Shown: positions 1-8,736 of the stretch, in pieces
Layout: every line of letters starts with the position of its first letter
Position numbering within the stretch: position 1 is the first letter of the stretch
Source: DATFDN01 sp963818885
Lineage (GTDB): Bacteria > Pseudomonadota > Alphaproteobacteria > Acetobacterales > Acetobacteraceae
Reading direction: 5' to 3'
NCBI GenBank assembly: GCA_963818885.1
Contig: CAWFTP010000004.1
Coordinates: 248,001-312,000, forward strand
DNA length: 64,000 nt
Translations under genes and position numbers: made by a program
The notes under the pieces: generated by a model
The model's database searches: none
Seen by the model: the letters and a program-made list of their open reading frames with translations, nothing else
What the model was told of the DNA's origin: nothing

Positions 1-2
1 CG

Positions 3-719
3 CACGGCCACTCGCAGGGCGTGCTGCACGCGGTGGAGGCGATCAAGAGCTTCTCCAACCAGGTGCAGATCGTCGCCGGCAATGTCGCGACGCCAGAGGG
101 CGCGCTCGCGCTGATCGAGGCGGGGGCGGATGCGGTGAAGATCGGAATCGGTCCAGGCAGCATCTGCACGACGCGCGTCGTCGCCGGTGTCGGCGTGCCG
201 CAATTCACCGCCGTGCTGGAGAGCGCCGCCGCCTGCCGCGAGCGGGGCGTGCCGGCGATCGCTGACGGCGGGATGCGCAACTCGGGTGACATCGTGAAGG
301 CGATCGCCGCCGGCGCCGATTGCGTGATGATGGGCAGCCTGCTCGCCGGCACCGACGAGGCGCCGGGCGAGGTGTTCCTCTACCAGGGCCGCTCCTACAA
401 ATCCTATCGCGGCATGGGCAGCCTGGGCGCGATGGCGCGTGGCTCGGCCGACCGCTACTTCCAGCAGGACATCAAGGACCAGCTCAAGCTGGTGCCGGAG
501 GGCGTGGAGGGCCGCGTCGGCTACAAGGGGCCCGTCTCGCAGGTGGTGCATCAGCTGGTCGGCGGCCTGCGCGCCGGGATGGGCTACACGGGTGCGACGG
601 ATATCGCCGCGCTGCAGCGCACCGCGCGTTTCCGCCGCCTGACCGGCGCCGGGCTGCGCGAGAGCCATGTCCATGACGTGGCGATCACCCGCGAGGCGCC
701 GAACTACCGGCAGGAGTGA
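3..719 (+). CDS. guaB: IMP dehydrogenase, C-terminal part (5' truncated by window)
   Basis: Catalyses NAD-dependent oxidation of IMP to XMP, the committed step of GTP synthesis, in the cytosol. The reading frame is open from the window edge and 238 residues are visible. GPGSICTTR carries the catalytic Cys at about visible residue 55. ADGGMRNSGD and MMGSLLAGTDEAPGE form the phosphate-binding barrel strands, and YRGMGSLGAM is the mobile flap. The N-terminal part, including the CBS domains, lies outside the window. A HAD hydrolase follows after 4 bases. The closeness to rsmB downstream is a familiar arrangement in Rhodospirillales. Identification is secure. Confidence 0.97.
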   Translation, partial: HGHSQGVLHAVEAIKSFSNQVQIVAGNVATPEGALALIEAGADAVKIGIGPGSICTTRVVAGVGVPQFTAVLESAAACRERGVPAIADGGMRNSGDIVKAIAAGADCVMMGSLLAGTDEAPGEVFLYQGRSYKSYRGMGSLGAMARGSADRYFQQDIKDQLKLVPEGVEGRVGYKGPVSQVVHQLVGGLRAGMGYTGATDIAALQRTARFRRLTGAGLRESHVHDVAITREAPNYRQE

Positions 720-723
720 GACC

Positions 724-1404
724 ATGATCCGTGCCGCGGTGTTCGACGCCTATGGCACCCTGCTCGATGTCAACGCGGCGATGCGCGCGCATGCCGCCCG
801 GCTCGGCCCGGATTGGGAGCGGGTCAGCCAGGAATGGCGCGCCAAGCACATCGAATACACCTGGGTCCGCAGCCTCGCGGGCCCGGCGCAGCACCGGGAT
901 TTCTGGACGCTGGCGCAGGAGTCGCTCGCGGTGGTCGCCGCGCGCCATTCGATCACGGACAAGGCGCTGCTCGCCGACGTGCTCGCGGCCTATCGGCGCC
1001 TCGAAGCCTATCCGGAGGTCGCCGGCACGCTGCGCACGTTGCGCGACCAGGGTGTCGGGCGAGCGATCCTGTCGAACGGGGAACCGGGAATGCTCGCCGA
1101 CGCCGTGCGGGCCGCCGGCATCGCCGACCTGTTGGACGCCGTGCTCAGCGTCGAATCCGTCGGCGTCTTCAAGCCCGACCCGCGCGTCTACCGCCTCGCG
1201 ACCGAGCGGTTCGGCGTCGCGGCGTCCGAGATCGCCTTCGTCTCCTCCAACCCATGGGACGCATTCGGCGCCCGCACCTTCGGCTTCCGCGTTTTCTGGG
1301 TGAACCGCGCCCGACAGCCGGACGAATACGGGTTGCGCGGCACGGCGACCGAGCTGCGCGACCTGCGCGACCTTCCCCTGGAAAGCCCCGGGGCGGCACG
1401 CTAG
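724..1404 (+). CDS. Haloacid dehalogenase, type II (L-2-haloacid dehalogenase family)
   Basis: A 226-residue HAD-superfamily hydrolase. The nucleophile motif FDAYGTLLD puts Asp at residue 8. Further motifs are SNGEPGML (motif II Ser), VFKPDPRVY (motif III Lys) and SSNPWDAFGA, the acidic motif with the SxNxWD pattern typical of L-2-haloacid dehalogenases. Length matches that family (about 220-230 residues). The ATG is preceded by GGAGTGAG and sits 4 bases after guaB, so the two are probably co-transcribed. The real substrate could be another small 2-substituted acid. Dehalogenation is inferred from family motifs only. Confidence 0.85.
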   Translation: MIRAAVFDAYGTLLDVNAAMRAHAARLGPDWERVSQEWRAKHIEYTWVRSLAGPAQHRDFWTLAQESLAVVAARHSITDKALLADVLAAYRRLEAYPEVAGTLRTLRDQGVGRAILSNGEPGMLADAVRAAGIADLLDAVLSVESVGVFKPDPRVYRLATERFGVAASEIAFVSSNPWDAFGARTFGFRVFWVNRARQPDEYGLRGTATELRDLRDLPLESPGAAR

Positions 1405-1413
1405 GTCTACCCG

Positions 1414-1687
1414 ATGAGCGCCGCCGTCCAGACCACGGTCGAGGAGGCCGACACGAAGCTTGGGGAGCTGCTCGACCGCGTCGAGCGCGGCGAGGAGATC
1501 ACCATCGCCCGCGCCGGCCGCCCCGTCGCCCGCCTCGTCGCCGCGCCCCCCGCCCATGATGTGGCCAAGGCGCGGGCCGCGGTGGAGGCATTGTGTCGCT
1601 TTGCGCGAGGAGTTGCGGAAGGCGGGGCTCGGCCCCTTGACGATGGACGAGATTCATCGGGCTCGGCACGCGGGCCATAAATATTGA
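1414..1687 (+). pseudogene. Phd/YefM-like antitoxin (frameshifted)
   Basis: A short antitoxin-type protein. It begins MSAAVQTTVEEADTKLGELL and continues with ERGEEITIARAGRPVARL, the usual Phd-fold DNA-binding part. The toxin-binding tail LREELRKAGLGPLTMDEIH is in the next frame. The break is near 1594, where ALCR should read ALVALREEL. Total length is 3n+1, which fits one extra base. The last codons overlap the start of the VapC-like gene (TTGA). It is either a decayed antitoxin or an intact gene with an assembly insertion. Confidence 0.7.
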
Positions 1688-2130
1688 ACGATGCCGACTT
1701 CGTGCTGGACGCGTCGGTCGCAGCTCGCGGCGGTGCTCCCGGGCGAGGTTGGCGGCGGCTGACGCTGAAGCGATGTCCTGTCGCGCATCGCGACGATGCG
1801 TGCTTTCGTGCCAGCGCATATGGCCCTCGAGGTCGGCAATACGGTCCTCGGCAGCACGCGTCGCGGAGCGTCTGCCTGAAGCCGAGGCGCTCCGAGACGA
1901 TCATGGACGCGGCTGCGATCCCTACCCGTGACCTGGATGACGAAACGTCGGACCGCGCGCTCGACCGAATAGCTACCAAGTTCGCTCGATCAGTACCGGC
2001 CTCACGCTCTACGATGCGGCTGCTACCTCGAACTCGCCCTGCGCCGCGCCCTGCCGCTCGCCACCTTCGACAAGGTCTTCCGCTGCGCCGCACAGGCCGC
2101 CGGTGTCGCCCTGGTGAACCCGCCGCGTGA
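1684..2130 (+). pseudogene. VapC-like PIN-domain toxin (multiply frameshifted)
   Basis: PIN-domain ribonuclease of a VapBC-type pair, in fragments across three frames. In order: NDADFVLDASVA (first PIN acidic motif), LAAVLPGE, DVLSRIATMRAFVPAHMALE then VGNTVLGSTRRG, RSETIMDAAAIP, DDETSDRALDRIAT, TGLTLYDAAYLELALRR (as it would read once repaired; C-terminal PIN Asp) and LPLATFDKVFRCAA. At least five indels lie in 450 bases, yet the peptide pieces remain clearly PIN-like. The stop overlaps the GTG of rsmB. As written it cannot make a functional toxin. Confidence 0.7.
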
Positions 2131-3427
2131 CCCCTGCTGCCCGCATCGAGGCGGCGATCGCGCTCCTCGAAGCGATCGCCGCGGCGCCGCATCGGCCCGC
2201 CGATGCCATCGCCAACGACTTCTTCCGCGCCCGCCGCTTCATCGGCTCGGGCGACCGCCGTGCCGTCTCGGAACGCGCCTGGCGCGTGCTGCGGAGCCTA
2301 TCGGCGCCTCGAATGGTGGCTCGCTCGCGCTAGACGTCGCCCTCACCGCACGCCTGCTGGTCGGCGCCTCGCTGCTGACCGAGGGATGGACGCTCTCAGG
2401 CGTCATTCACGCCTTCTCTGGCGGTCGTTATGCGCCCGCGCCGCTCGCGGCGACGGAGCGCACCGCGCTCGCCGCGATCGAGGGCCACACGCTCGACCAT
2501 CCCGCCATGAGCGAGGCCGTGCGGCTGGAGCTGCCCGACTGGATCGCCCCGCGCCTCGCCGCCCGCTTCGGCCCGTCGCTCGCCGCCGAGGCGGCGGCGT
2601 TGACCGCGCCCGCCCCGCTCGACCTGCGCGTCAACCTGCTCAAGACGACGCGGGAGGAGGCGCGCGCCGCCCTCGCCGCCGAGGGGATCGACGCGACACC
2701 GACCGCGCTCTCTCCCTGGGGCTTGCGGGTCGCCGATCGCCGCCCGGTCACCACCGGCCCCGCCTTTCGTGCCGGTCTGATCGACATCCAGGACGAAGGG
2801 AGCCAAATCGTCGCCGCGCTCGCCGATGCACGCCCCGGCTTGCGCGTCGCCGATCTCTGCGCCGGCGCCGGCGGCAAGACGCTCGCGATGGCGATGACGA
2901 TGCAGAACCGCGGCGCCCTGCTCGCTTGCGACGTCTCCGCCAAGCGGCTCGAGGCGGCCGTCCTGCGGTTGCGTCGCGCCGGCGTCTCCAATGTCGAGCG
3001 CCACTTGCTCACACCGGGCGATAAGCTCGTGAAGCGCCGCGCCGGCGGGTTCGATCGGGTGCTGATCGACGCGCCCTGCACCGGGACCGGCACCTGGCGG
3101 CGCAATCCCGACGCGCGCCTGCGCCTCACCGAGCAAGACCTCGCCGAGCTCGTCGCCAAGCAGGCCGCGATCCTCGACACCGGGGCGAAGCTGGTCAGGG
3201 CTGGCGGAAACCTGCTCTACGCCACATGTTCCCTTCTGCCCGAGGAGAACGAGGAGCAGGTGTCCGCCTTCCTCACCCGCCATCCGGACTTCGCGCCGCT
3301 CCCGCCGGAGCAAGCCTGGACGCTGCCGGGCCCCGCCCCGACGCTCGGCGGGTTTCTCGCGCTCACCCCGGCGCGGCACGGCACGGACGGGTTCTTCGCC
3401 GCTGTACTGACGCGGGCGGTGCCGTGA
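2127..3427 (+). CDS. rsmB: 16S rRNA (cytosine-C5) methyltransferase RsmB-like, two frameshifts
   Basis: SAM-dependent methyltransferase that methylates a cytosine of 16S rRNA. The N-terminal NusB-like helical domain starts at GTG 2127 (MTPAARIEAAIALLEAIAAA) and runs to RAWRVLR. Frame changes near 2299 and 2333 carry it through AYRRLEWWLARA into DVALTARLLVGA. The rest is intact: IQDEGSQIVA, DLCAGAGGKT (SAM binding), IDAPCTGTGTWRRNPD (motif IV Cys) and YATCSLLPEENE (motif VI catalytic Cys). Length is 3n+2, fitting two single extra bases. The final TGA overlaps the next GTG. The frameshifts are probably sequence errors. Confidence 0.88.
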
Positions 3428-3966
3428 CCATCGTGCGCCGCGCCATGGTGGAGGATGCACGCGGGATCGGCGCGGTGCATGTGGAGGCGTGGCGCAGCGC
3501 CTATCCCGGCATCCTGCCCGATGACTACCTCGCCAGCCTCTCTCCCGCCCGGCAGGCCGCCTATTATCGCCGCACGATCCTGCTGAATGGGCTGGTCTAT
3601 GTCGCCGCGGAAGGCAGGCAGATCGTCGGCTTCGCCACCGCCGGCCGCGGGCGCTGGATCGATGGACGTGGCCAGCGCCCGGGCGAAGGCGAGATCGAGA
3701 CGCTCTATGTCGCGGATGACTGGCGCGAGCGCGGCCTTGGCCGCGAACTGCTGCGCGCCGCCGCGACGGGCCTCGCCGACTCCGGCTGCCGCACGGCCTA
3801 TCTCTGGGTGCTCCGCGACAACCCGAGCCGCTGGTTCTACGAGCACCTCGGCGGACGTTTGGTTGCTGAGGCAACGACCCGCGTTGGCGGACGCCCGGTC
3901 AAGCAGGTCGCGGTGGCCTGGGACCCGATCGCGCGCCTGCTGCAGACGGGCGCCGCGGCCACGTAG
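3424..3966 (+). CDS. GNAT family N-acetyltransferase
   Basis: A 180-residue acetyltransferase of the GNAT fold. The acetyl-CoA motif A is IETLYVADDWRERGLGRELL at about residues 92-111 with the R-x-x-G-x-G loop. The C-terminal half has DNPSRWFYEHLGGR, the usual motif B region. The start is a GTG that overlaps the rsmB stop (GTGA), implying translational coupling. The N-terminal HVEAWRSAYPGILPDDYL stretch is typical of GNATs annotated for small molecules or antibiotics, but nothing visible fixes the substrate. Confidence 0.85.
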   Translation: MTIVRRAMVEDARGIGAVHVEAWRSAYPGILPDDYLASLSPARQAAYYRRTILLNGLVYVAAEGRQIVGFATAGRGRWIDGRGQRPGEGEIETLYVADDWRERGLGRELLRAAATGLADSGCRTAYLWVLRDNPSRWFYEHLGGRLVAEATTRVGGRPVKQVAVAWDPIARLLQTGAAAT

Positions 3967-3978
3967 GCGCGGCCGACC

Positions 3979-4356
3979 ATGCGCGCGCTCGCCCTCATCA
4001 TCGCCGTCGCCGCCTGCGCGCCCGCCTTGCCGCCGCCCGCGCCCAGTCCGTACGACGCGACGTATGCCGGCACGATCGCTCTGTTGGCCGGTAGCGCGCC
4101 CGGCTATTGCTATTGGGACGCGCCGCCGCCGATCACCGTCCGCGACGGCCGGTTCACCGCCGAGCTGGACGGCGCTCGCATGACGGTGCTGATCCGCCCG
4201 GACGGCACGTTCGAGCAGTACGGCAGCCGGCCGGTTTATTCGTATACGAAATACCAATCGGTCGTGCACGTCGTCGGCCGGATCGACGGCAACCGACTCG
4301 ACGCCACGGTGCGCGATCCACGCTGCAATTTCCTGCTCGCGTTCGAGCGCCGCTAG
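3979..4356 (+). CDS. Small putative lipoprotein, unknown function
   Basis: I do not recognise a family. The 125-residue product opens with a short hydrophobic signal, MRALALIIAVAACAP, whose VAAC resembles a lipobox with the lipid-attachment Cys at residue 13. The mature part contains two further Cys, one in GYCYWD and one in DPRCNF, which could form a disulphide. It is rich in beta-prone segments (ITVRDGRFTAEL, MTVLIRPDGTFEQYG). It follows the GNAT gene by 12 bases and is convergent with the polysaccharide export gene. Periplasmic or outer-membrane location is inferred from the signal. Confidence 0.65.
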   Translation: MRALALIIAVAACAPALPPPAPSPYDATYAGTIALLAGSAPGYCYWDAPPPITVRDGRFTAELDGARMTVLIRPDGTFEQYGSRPVYSYTKYQSVVHVVGRIDGNRLDATVRDPRCNFLLAFERR

Positions 4357-4357
4357 G

Positions 4358-4921
4358 CTAGAACCGCCGCTCGAACACCGTCACGACATCGCCAGGCGCC
4401 AGCGGGGCCTGGCGGGCGGCGCGGCCCTCGACCGGCGGGCCGCCGTCGGTGCGCACCACGCCGGTATAGTCCTCGACCGCGCGATAGGTGAAGCCGCCGG
4501 CGAGCGCCACGGCGGCGAGCACCGTCATCCCCGGCTGGTAGGCGAACTCGCCCGGCTTGTTGACCTCGCCAAGCACGAAGATCGGACGGTAGCCCGTGAC
4601 CTCGACCGAGACCGACGGATCGCGCTCCAGCCCCGCCCGCACGAGGCTCCGGGCGATGGTCTTCTCGAGCGCCGACGGCGGCAGCCCGGCCGCCGGCACG
4701 GAGCCCAGCATGGGCAGCGCGATCCGCCCGCTGTCGCCGACGCGGAACTCCCCGGTCAGGGACTCGTCGCCCACGGTGATGATCCGAACCTGATCGCCGG
4801 GGCCGAGCCGATACCCGGCGTGCGAGGCCGGCCGCAGCGGCGGCAGGTCGCCGCCCGGCGCGCAGGCGGCGAGAGCAAGCGGAAGGACCAGCGCGGCGAT
4901 CGCGGTGCGGGCATGTTGCAT
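4358..4921 (-). CDS. Polysaccharide export lipoprotein (Wza/GumB type)
   Basis: Outer-membrane export protein for capsule or exopolysaccharide, 187 residues. The signal peptide ends in a lipobox, LALAACAPGG. A poly-export domain follows, YRLGPGDQVRIITVGDESL through RDPSVSVEVTGYRP, then an SLBB-like segment, FVLGEVNKPGEF. It is short, with one SLBB unit, as in many alphaproteobacterial GumB/ExoF-type proteins. The ATG is at 4921. The gene is divergent from the Wzc-like gene, with about 150 bases between them that must hold both promoters. It acts with that partner to form the export channel. Confidence 0.88.
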   Translation of the reverse strand: MQHARTAIAALVLPLALAACAPGGDLPPLRPASHAGYRLGPGDQVRIITVGDESLTGEFRVGDSGRIALPMLGSVPAAGLPPSALEKTIARSLVRAGLERDPSVSVEVTGYRPIFVLGEVNKPGEFAYQPGMTVLAAVALAGGFTYRAVEDYTGVVRTDGGPPVEGRAARQAPLAPGDVVTVFERRF

Positions 4922-5074
4922 ACGCCGATCCTCGCGCGGATTCGTCGCCGTTCGGTTAACGCCGTGCCGACGGCCTGTCTGCTTTAAGCAAATGTCAATT
5001 AGCCAAGCGTTAGCGTTCGCGGCGGATGATGCGAGCGCACGCCGGGCCAAGACGGCCGGCGTCCTGTTGGGGGC

Positions 5075-7285
5075 ATGATGCTGGAGACTTCCGCTGGACC
5101 AGCGGCGCCCCCGGTGCCGCGGTATCGCGATACCCAGCCGGAACGCCCGGCCATGGCGTCGGCGCGTGCCCTGCTCGCGATCGCGCGCCGGCGGATCGGC
5201 ACCGTGCTGGTCTGCGCGCTCGCCATCCCCGCGCTCGCCGCGATCGCCCTCCATCAGACAGTGCCGCGCTACACGGCGACCGGGACCGTGCTCTATCAGG
5301 CCAACGAGTACCGTCCGCCCGAGCTGCAGAGCATTCTGCGCATCGACCCGACCACGGCGGCGACAATGGCGAGCCAGGCCGAGGTGCTCGGCAACATGCA
5401 GAGCATCGAGCTGGTCGCGATCCAGCTCCATCTGTTCGACAAGCCGGCATTCAACCCCGCGCTGCGCCCGCCCTCGCGCCTCGCCCGCGTCGCCGCCTGG
5501 TTTCGCGAGGGGTTCGGCTTCGACGACCCGCCGCCGCCCGATCCCGCCGCGGAGCCGGCACGCAACGCCGTGCTCGCCGCCGTGCAGCGCTCCCTCGACA
5601 TCCACCCCGTCGGGACCTCCTGGGTGCTGGACGCCTCGTTCACGGACGCGGACCCGGTGCTCGCCGCCTCGGTGGTGAACCGGCTGATCGACGTCTACGT
5701 GCGCGATCAGCTCGCGTCGAAGTTCCGCGCCGTCGATCGTGCCCGCGAGTGGCTGGAGGGGCGTGCGGCGGAGCTGCGCATCGAGGTGCGCAAGGGGGAG
5801 GACAAGGTCGCCGCCTACCGGGCGCACCAGGGCCTGATCCAGGGCATGCACGCCGGCATCGACGCCGAGCGCATGAGCACGCAGATAGAGGACCTGGCGC
5901 ACGCGCGCGCCGACCTCGCGATCGCCGAGGGGAGGCTGGACGCCGCCCGCAATGGCGCCGGCGCCGCCGCCCAGGCTGCCGTCGCCCCGAGCGTCGTGGA
6001 CGCGCAGCAGCAGGTCGACATGCTGACCGCGCAATTGCAGACCCTGCTCGCCCGGCTGGGGCCGAACCATCCCGACGTGCGGGCCGCACAGCGGCAGATC
6101 GAGGCGGCGCGGCGGGCGGTCGCGGCAGCGCGCGCGCGCGTGGTGCAGGCGGGCGAGGCCGAGGTGCACGCGGCACAGGCGCGGGTGGCGACCTTGGAGC
6201 AGGCGCTCGGACAGGCGCGGACCCAGTCCGAGACCCAGGGCGAGGCGCAAGTCCCGCTCCGGGAGATGGAGCGTGACCTTGACGCCTCCCGCGGCCAGCT
6301 CCAGTCGGTGCTCGACCGGCTCCAGTCGATCCGCCAGCAGGCTGCGGTGGAGAGCGCCGATGCGCGCGCCCTCTCGCTCGCGATGCCCCCCGCCGAGCCG
6401 AGCTTCCCGCGCACCCGTCCGATCCTGGGTGCGGCGGCGCTGTTCGGGCTGCTGCTGGGTGCGCTCGCCGCCTACCTGATGGAATTGACCGACACCTCGC
6501 TCAAGAGCGGCGATGAGGTGCGCGCGCTGCTCGGCGTGCCCTCCCTCGCGCTGATCCCGCACCTTGCCAAGCGTGAGCTGCGCTGGATGCGGATCGGCGA
6601 ATATGTCGCGCATCGGCCGATGTCCGCGTTCGCCGAGCAGATCCGCGCGCTGCGTGCCGGCCTCTGGCTGGGGCGGGAGCGGCCGCGCACCGTCGCGATC
6701 GCCGCCGCGCGCCCCGCCGAGGGCAAGACCACGGTGACGCTGGCGCTCGGCCGCTCCGCCGCCCTGAGCGGGGAGCGGGTGGTGGCGCTCGACTGCGACC
6801 TGCGCCGGCCCTCCTTCGCCCGGCTGATGGGCGGCAGCGAGACCGAGCCGGGGCTCGCCGACATCCTCGGCGGCAACGCGCGATTGGAGGACGTGATCCT
6901 CAAGGATCACGCCACCGACATGGCCTACGTCCCGGCGGGCCGAGCCGGCCCGGAGACCCTGGGCCTGTTCATGTCGGAGGCGATGGGAAAGCTGCTGCAG
7001 CAGCTGCGCGGCGAGTTCGACCTCGTGCTGATGGACGCGCCCCCGGCGCACGCGATGACCGACACCCGCATCATCGCGCAGATCGCCGACGCGACCGTGC
7101 TCTGCGTGCGATGGCGAGCCACGCCGCGGGGAATCGTGCGCAACACGATCGAGCTGCTGGAGGCGGCGGGAGCGGCGGTCGTCGGCGTCGCGCTGACCCG
7201 TGTCGACGCCCGGGCGCATCGCCGCTCGGGCGCGGCGGATGCCGAGGCCTGCCATCCGCGCTACCGGCGCTACTACCAGCATTGA
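5075..7285 (+). CDS. Polysaccharide co-polymerase / BY-type tyrosine kinase (Wzc/ExoP type)
   Basis: A 736-residue inner-membrane protein that controls chain length and export of an exopolysaccharide. The Wzz domain has a first membrane segment at about residues 42-62, a long periplasmic coiled coil rich in Ala, Gln and Arg (about 230-430), and a second membrane segment, ILGAAALFGLLLGALAAYLM. The cytosolic BY-kinase domain shows Walker A (ARPAEGKTTVTLALG), Walker A' (VVALDCDLRRPSF) and Walker B (DLVLMDAPPA). The C-terminus ends in a short Tyr cluster, YRRYYQH, the usual autophosphorylation site. The export partner is the divergent Wza-like gene. Confidence 0.92.
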   Translation: MMLETSAGPAAPPVPRYRDTQPERPAMASARALLAIARRRIGTVLVCALAIPALAAIALHQTVPRYTATGTVLYQANEYRPPELQSILRIDPTTAATMASQAEVLGNMQSIELVAIQLHLFDKPAFNPALRPPSRLARVAAWFREGFGFDDPPPPDPAAEPARNAVLAAVQRSLDIHPVGTSWVLDASFTDADPVLAASVVNRLIDVYVRDQLASKFRAVDRAREWLEGRAAELRIEVRKGEDKVAAYRAHQGLIQGMHAGIDAERMSTQIEDLAHARADLAIAEGRLDAARNGAGAAAQAAVAPSVVDAQQQVDMLTAQLQTLLARLGPNHPDVRAAQRQIEAARRAVAAARARVVQAGEAEVHAAQARVATLEQALGQARTQSETQGEAQVPLREMERDLDASRGQLQSVLDRLQSIRQQAAVESADARALSLAMPPAEPSFPRTRPILGAAALFGLLLGALAAYLMELTDTSLKSGDEVRALLGVPSLALIPHLAKRELRWMRIGEYVAHRPMSAFAEQIRALRAGLWLGRERPRTVAIAAARPAEGKTTVTLALGRSAALSGERVVALDCDLRRPSFARLMGGSETEPGLADILGGNARLEDVILKDHATDMAYVPAGRAGPETLGLFMSEAMGKLLQQLRGEFDLVLMDAPPAHAMTDTRIIAQIADATVLCVRWRATPRGIVRNTIELLEAAGAAVVGVALTRVDARAHRRSGAADAEACHPRYRRYYQH

Positions 7286-7287
7286 CG

Positions 7288-8736
7288 ATGGTGCTGACCG
7301 GCCCCTGGCAGGCCCGCCCCCAGCCGTGCGAACGGGCCAACTGGCTGCTCGCCATGCCGCGGATCGCGGGGGCGCTGTTTCCGGTCGTGGGCGTGCTGCT
7401 GCTGGCCTGGCCGGCGCTGCTGAACGGCTATCCACTGGTGTTCTCCGACACCGGCACGTACCTGTCGCAGGCGCTGAACCGGCATCTCGGCTGGGACCGG
7501 CCGGTCTTCTACAGCTTCTTCCTGCTGCCGCTGCACATGGGGCTGACCACCTGGCCGGTGGTCCTGGCGCAGAGCCTGATCGCGCTCTGGGTGCTGCGCG
7601 TCGCGTGGCGCGTGCTGGTTCCGACGCGCCCGGCATGGTGGCTGCTCGGCCCGCTCGCGGGGCTGGCGGCCGCGACCTCGCTCCCGTGGCTCGCCGCCCA
7701 GCTCATGCCGGATCTGTTTACCGGCTTGCTCGTGCTCGCCCTCGCGCTGCTGGTGCTGTTGCCGCAGCGGCTCGGGCGCGATGCGCTTCCCCTCGCCGCC
7801 CTATGCGCCTTCGCGATCGCGGCGCATCTGTCGCACCTCCCGCTCGCGCTCGCCGAGCTCGCCGTGCTGCTGGCGCTGCGCCGACGCCTGGGCGCGGCAC
7901 GTCCGCTCGACGGGGTCGGGGTCGGGCGTGTGCTGGGCGCGCCGCTTCTGGCCGTGGTGGCGCTGATCGGCGCCAACCTAGTGGGATTCGGCGTGCCGGG
8001 GATCGCGCCGTACGGCAATGTCTTCCTGCTGGCCCGGGTGATCTATGACGGGCCGGGCCGGGACGTGCTCGCGCGCGACTGTCCGCGGGCCGGCTGGCGT
8101 CTCTGCGACGGCCTCGACCGGTTGCCGGGAAGCGCGGACGAGTTCCTGTGGCGCGCCGACAGCCCGCTGAACGTAGCGGGCGGGGCGAAGCGTGTGAGCC
8201 CGGAGGCAAGCCACATCATCGCCGCGGCGATCCGCGCCGAGCCCGGCGCGGAGCTGGGCGCCGCGCTCGGCAACACGTTCCACCAGCTCGTCCTGTTCGG
8301 CAGTGGCGATGGGCTGCACGCTTGGCCGGAGACGGTGTCGCCCTGGATCCGCCGCGACTTCCCGCGCTTCGAGCAGAACGCCTATGCCGCCTCCCGCCAG
8401 AGCGCCGGACAAGACCTGATGCCGCCCTGGCTCGGCACCTTGCATGTCGCAGCGGCGCTCGTGGGGGTCGTCGGCTCGCTGGTCATGCTGCCCGGCTTGG
8501 TGCGCCGGCGCCATCCGCTGGCGGGCGTGATCGTCGCCGCCCTCCTCGCGCTGCTGGTCAACGCCGCCGTCACCGGCGCGCTGTCCGGCCCGCACGCCCG
8601 CTACCAGAGCCGGGTGATGTGGCTGCCGGTGTTCGCGCTGCTGCTCGCCGCCGCGGCGGACCACGAAAAACAGCCGGATTGGATGTCGGCGGACCGCGGC
8701 GGCGCGCTGATCCCGCACCGGGGTCGAGTGACGTGA
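7288..8736 (+). CDS. Polytopic membrane protein of the exopolysaccharide cluster
   Basis: A 482-residue integral membrane protein. About ten hydrophobic segments run from IAGALFPVVGVLLLAWPALL near residue 25 to VMWLPVFALLLAAAAD near residue 455. A larger soluble loop lies at about residues 255-375 (contains CPRAGWRLCDGL). The N-terminal loop FSDTGTYLSQAL followed by membrane segments recalls GT-C-type glycosyltransferases, but I see no decisive catalytic motif. It starts 2 bases after the Wzc-like stop and ends in a GTGA overlap with the flippase gene. A role as glycosyltransferase or polymerase is inferred from position. Confidence 0.7.
   Translation: MVLTGPWQARPQPCERANWLLAMPRIAGALFPVVGVLLLAWPALLNGYPLVFSDTGTYLSQALNRHLGWDRPVFYSFFLLPLHMGLTTWPVVLAQSLIALWVLRVAWRVLVPTRPAWWLLGPLAGLAAATSLPWLAAQLMPDLFTGLLVLALALLVLLPQRLGRDALPLAALCAFAIAAHLSHLPLALAELAVLLALRRRLGAARPLDGVGVGRVLGAPLLAVVALIGANLVGFGVPGIAPYGNVFLLARVIYDGPGRDVLARDCPRAGWRLCDGLDRLPGSADEFLWRADSPLNVAGGAKRVSPEASHIIAAAIRAEPGAELGAALGNTFHQLVLFGSGDGLHAWPETVSPWIRRDFPRFEQNAYAASRQSAGQDLMPPWLGTLHVAAALVGVVGSLVMLPGLVRRRHPLAGVIVAALLALLVNAAVTGALSGPHARYQSRVMWLPVFALLLAAAADHEKQPDWMSADRGGALIPHRGRVT

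Noticed and set aside
2396..3874. Minus-strand frame opposite rsmB and the GNAT gene
   Set aside because: Composition typical of antisense GC-rich frames; both plus-strand genes have clear motifs.
4922..7636. Very long open frame on the minus strand, opposite the Wzc-like gene, in line with the Wza-like gene
   Set aside because: Low-complexity Arg/Gly/Pro/His-rich product with no domain; it is the antisense shadow of the Wzc-like coding sequence in GC-rich DNA. The true minus-strand gene starts at 4921.
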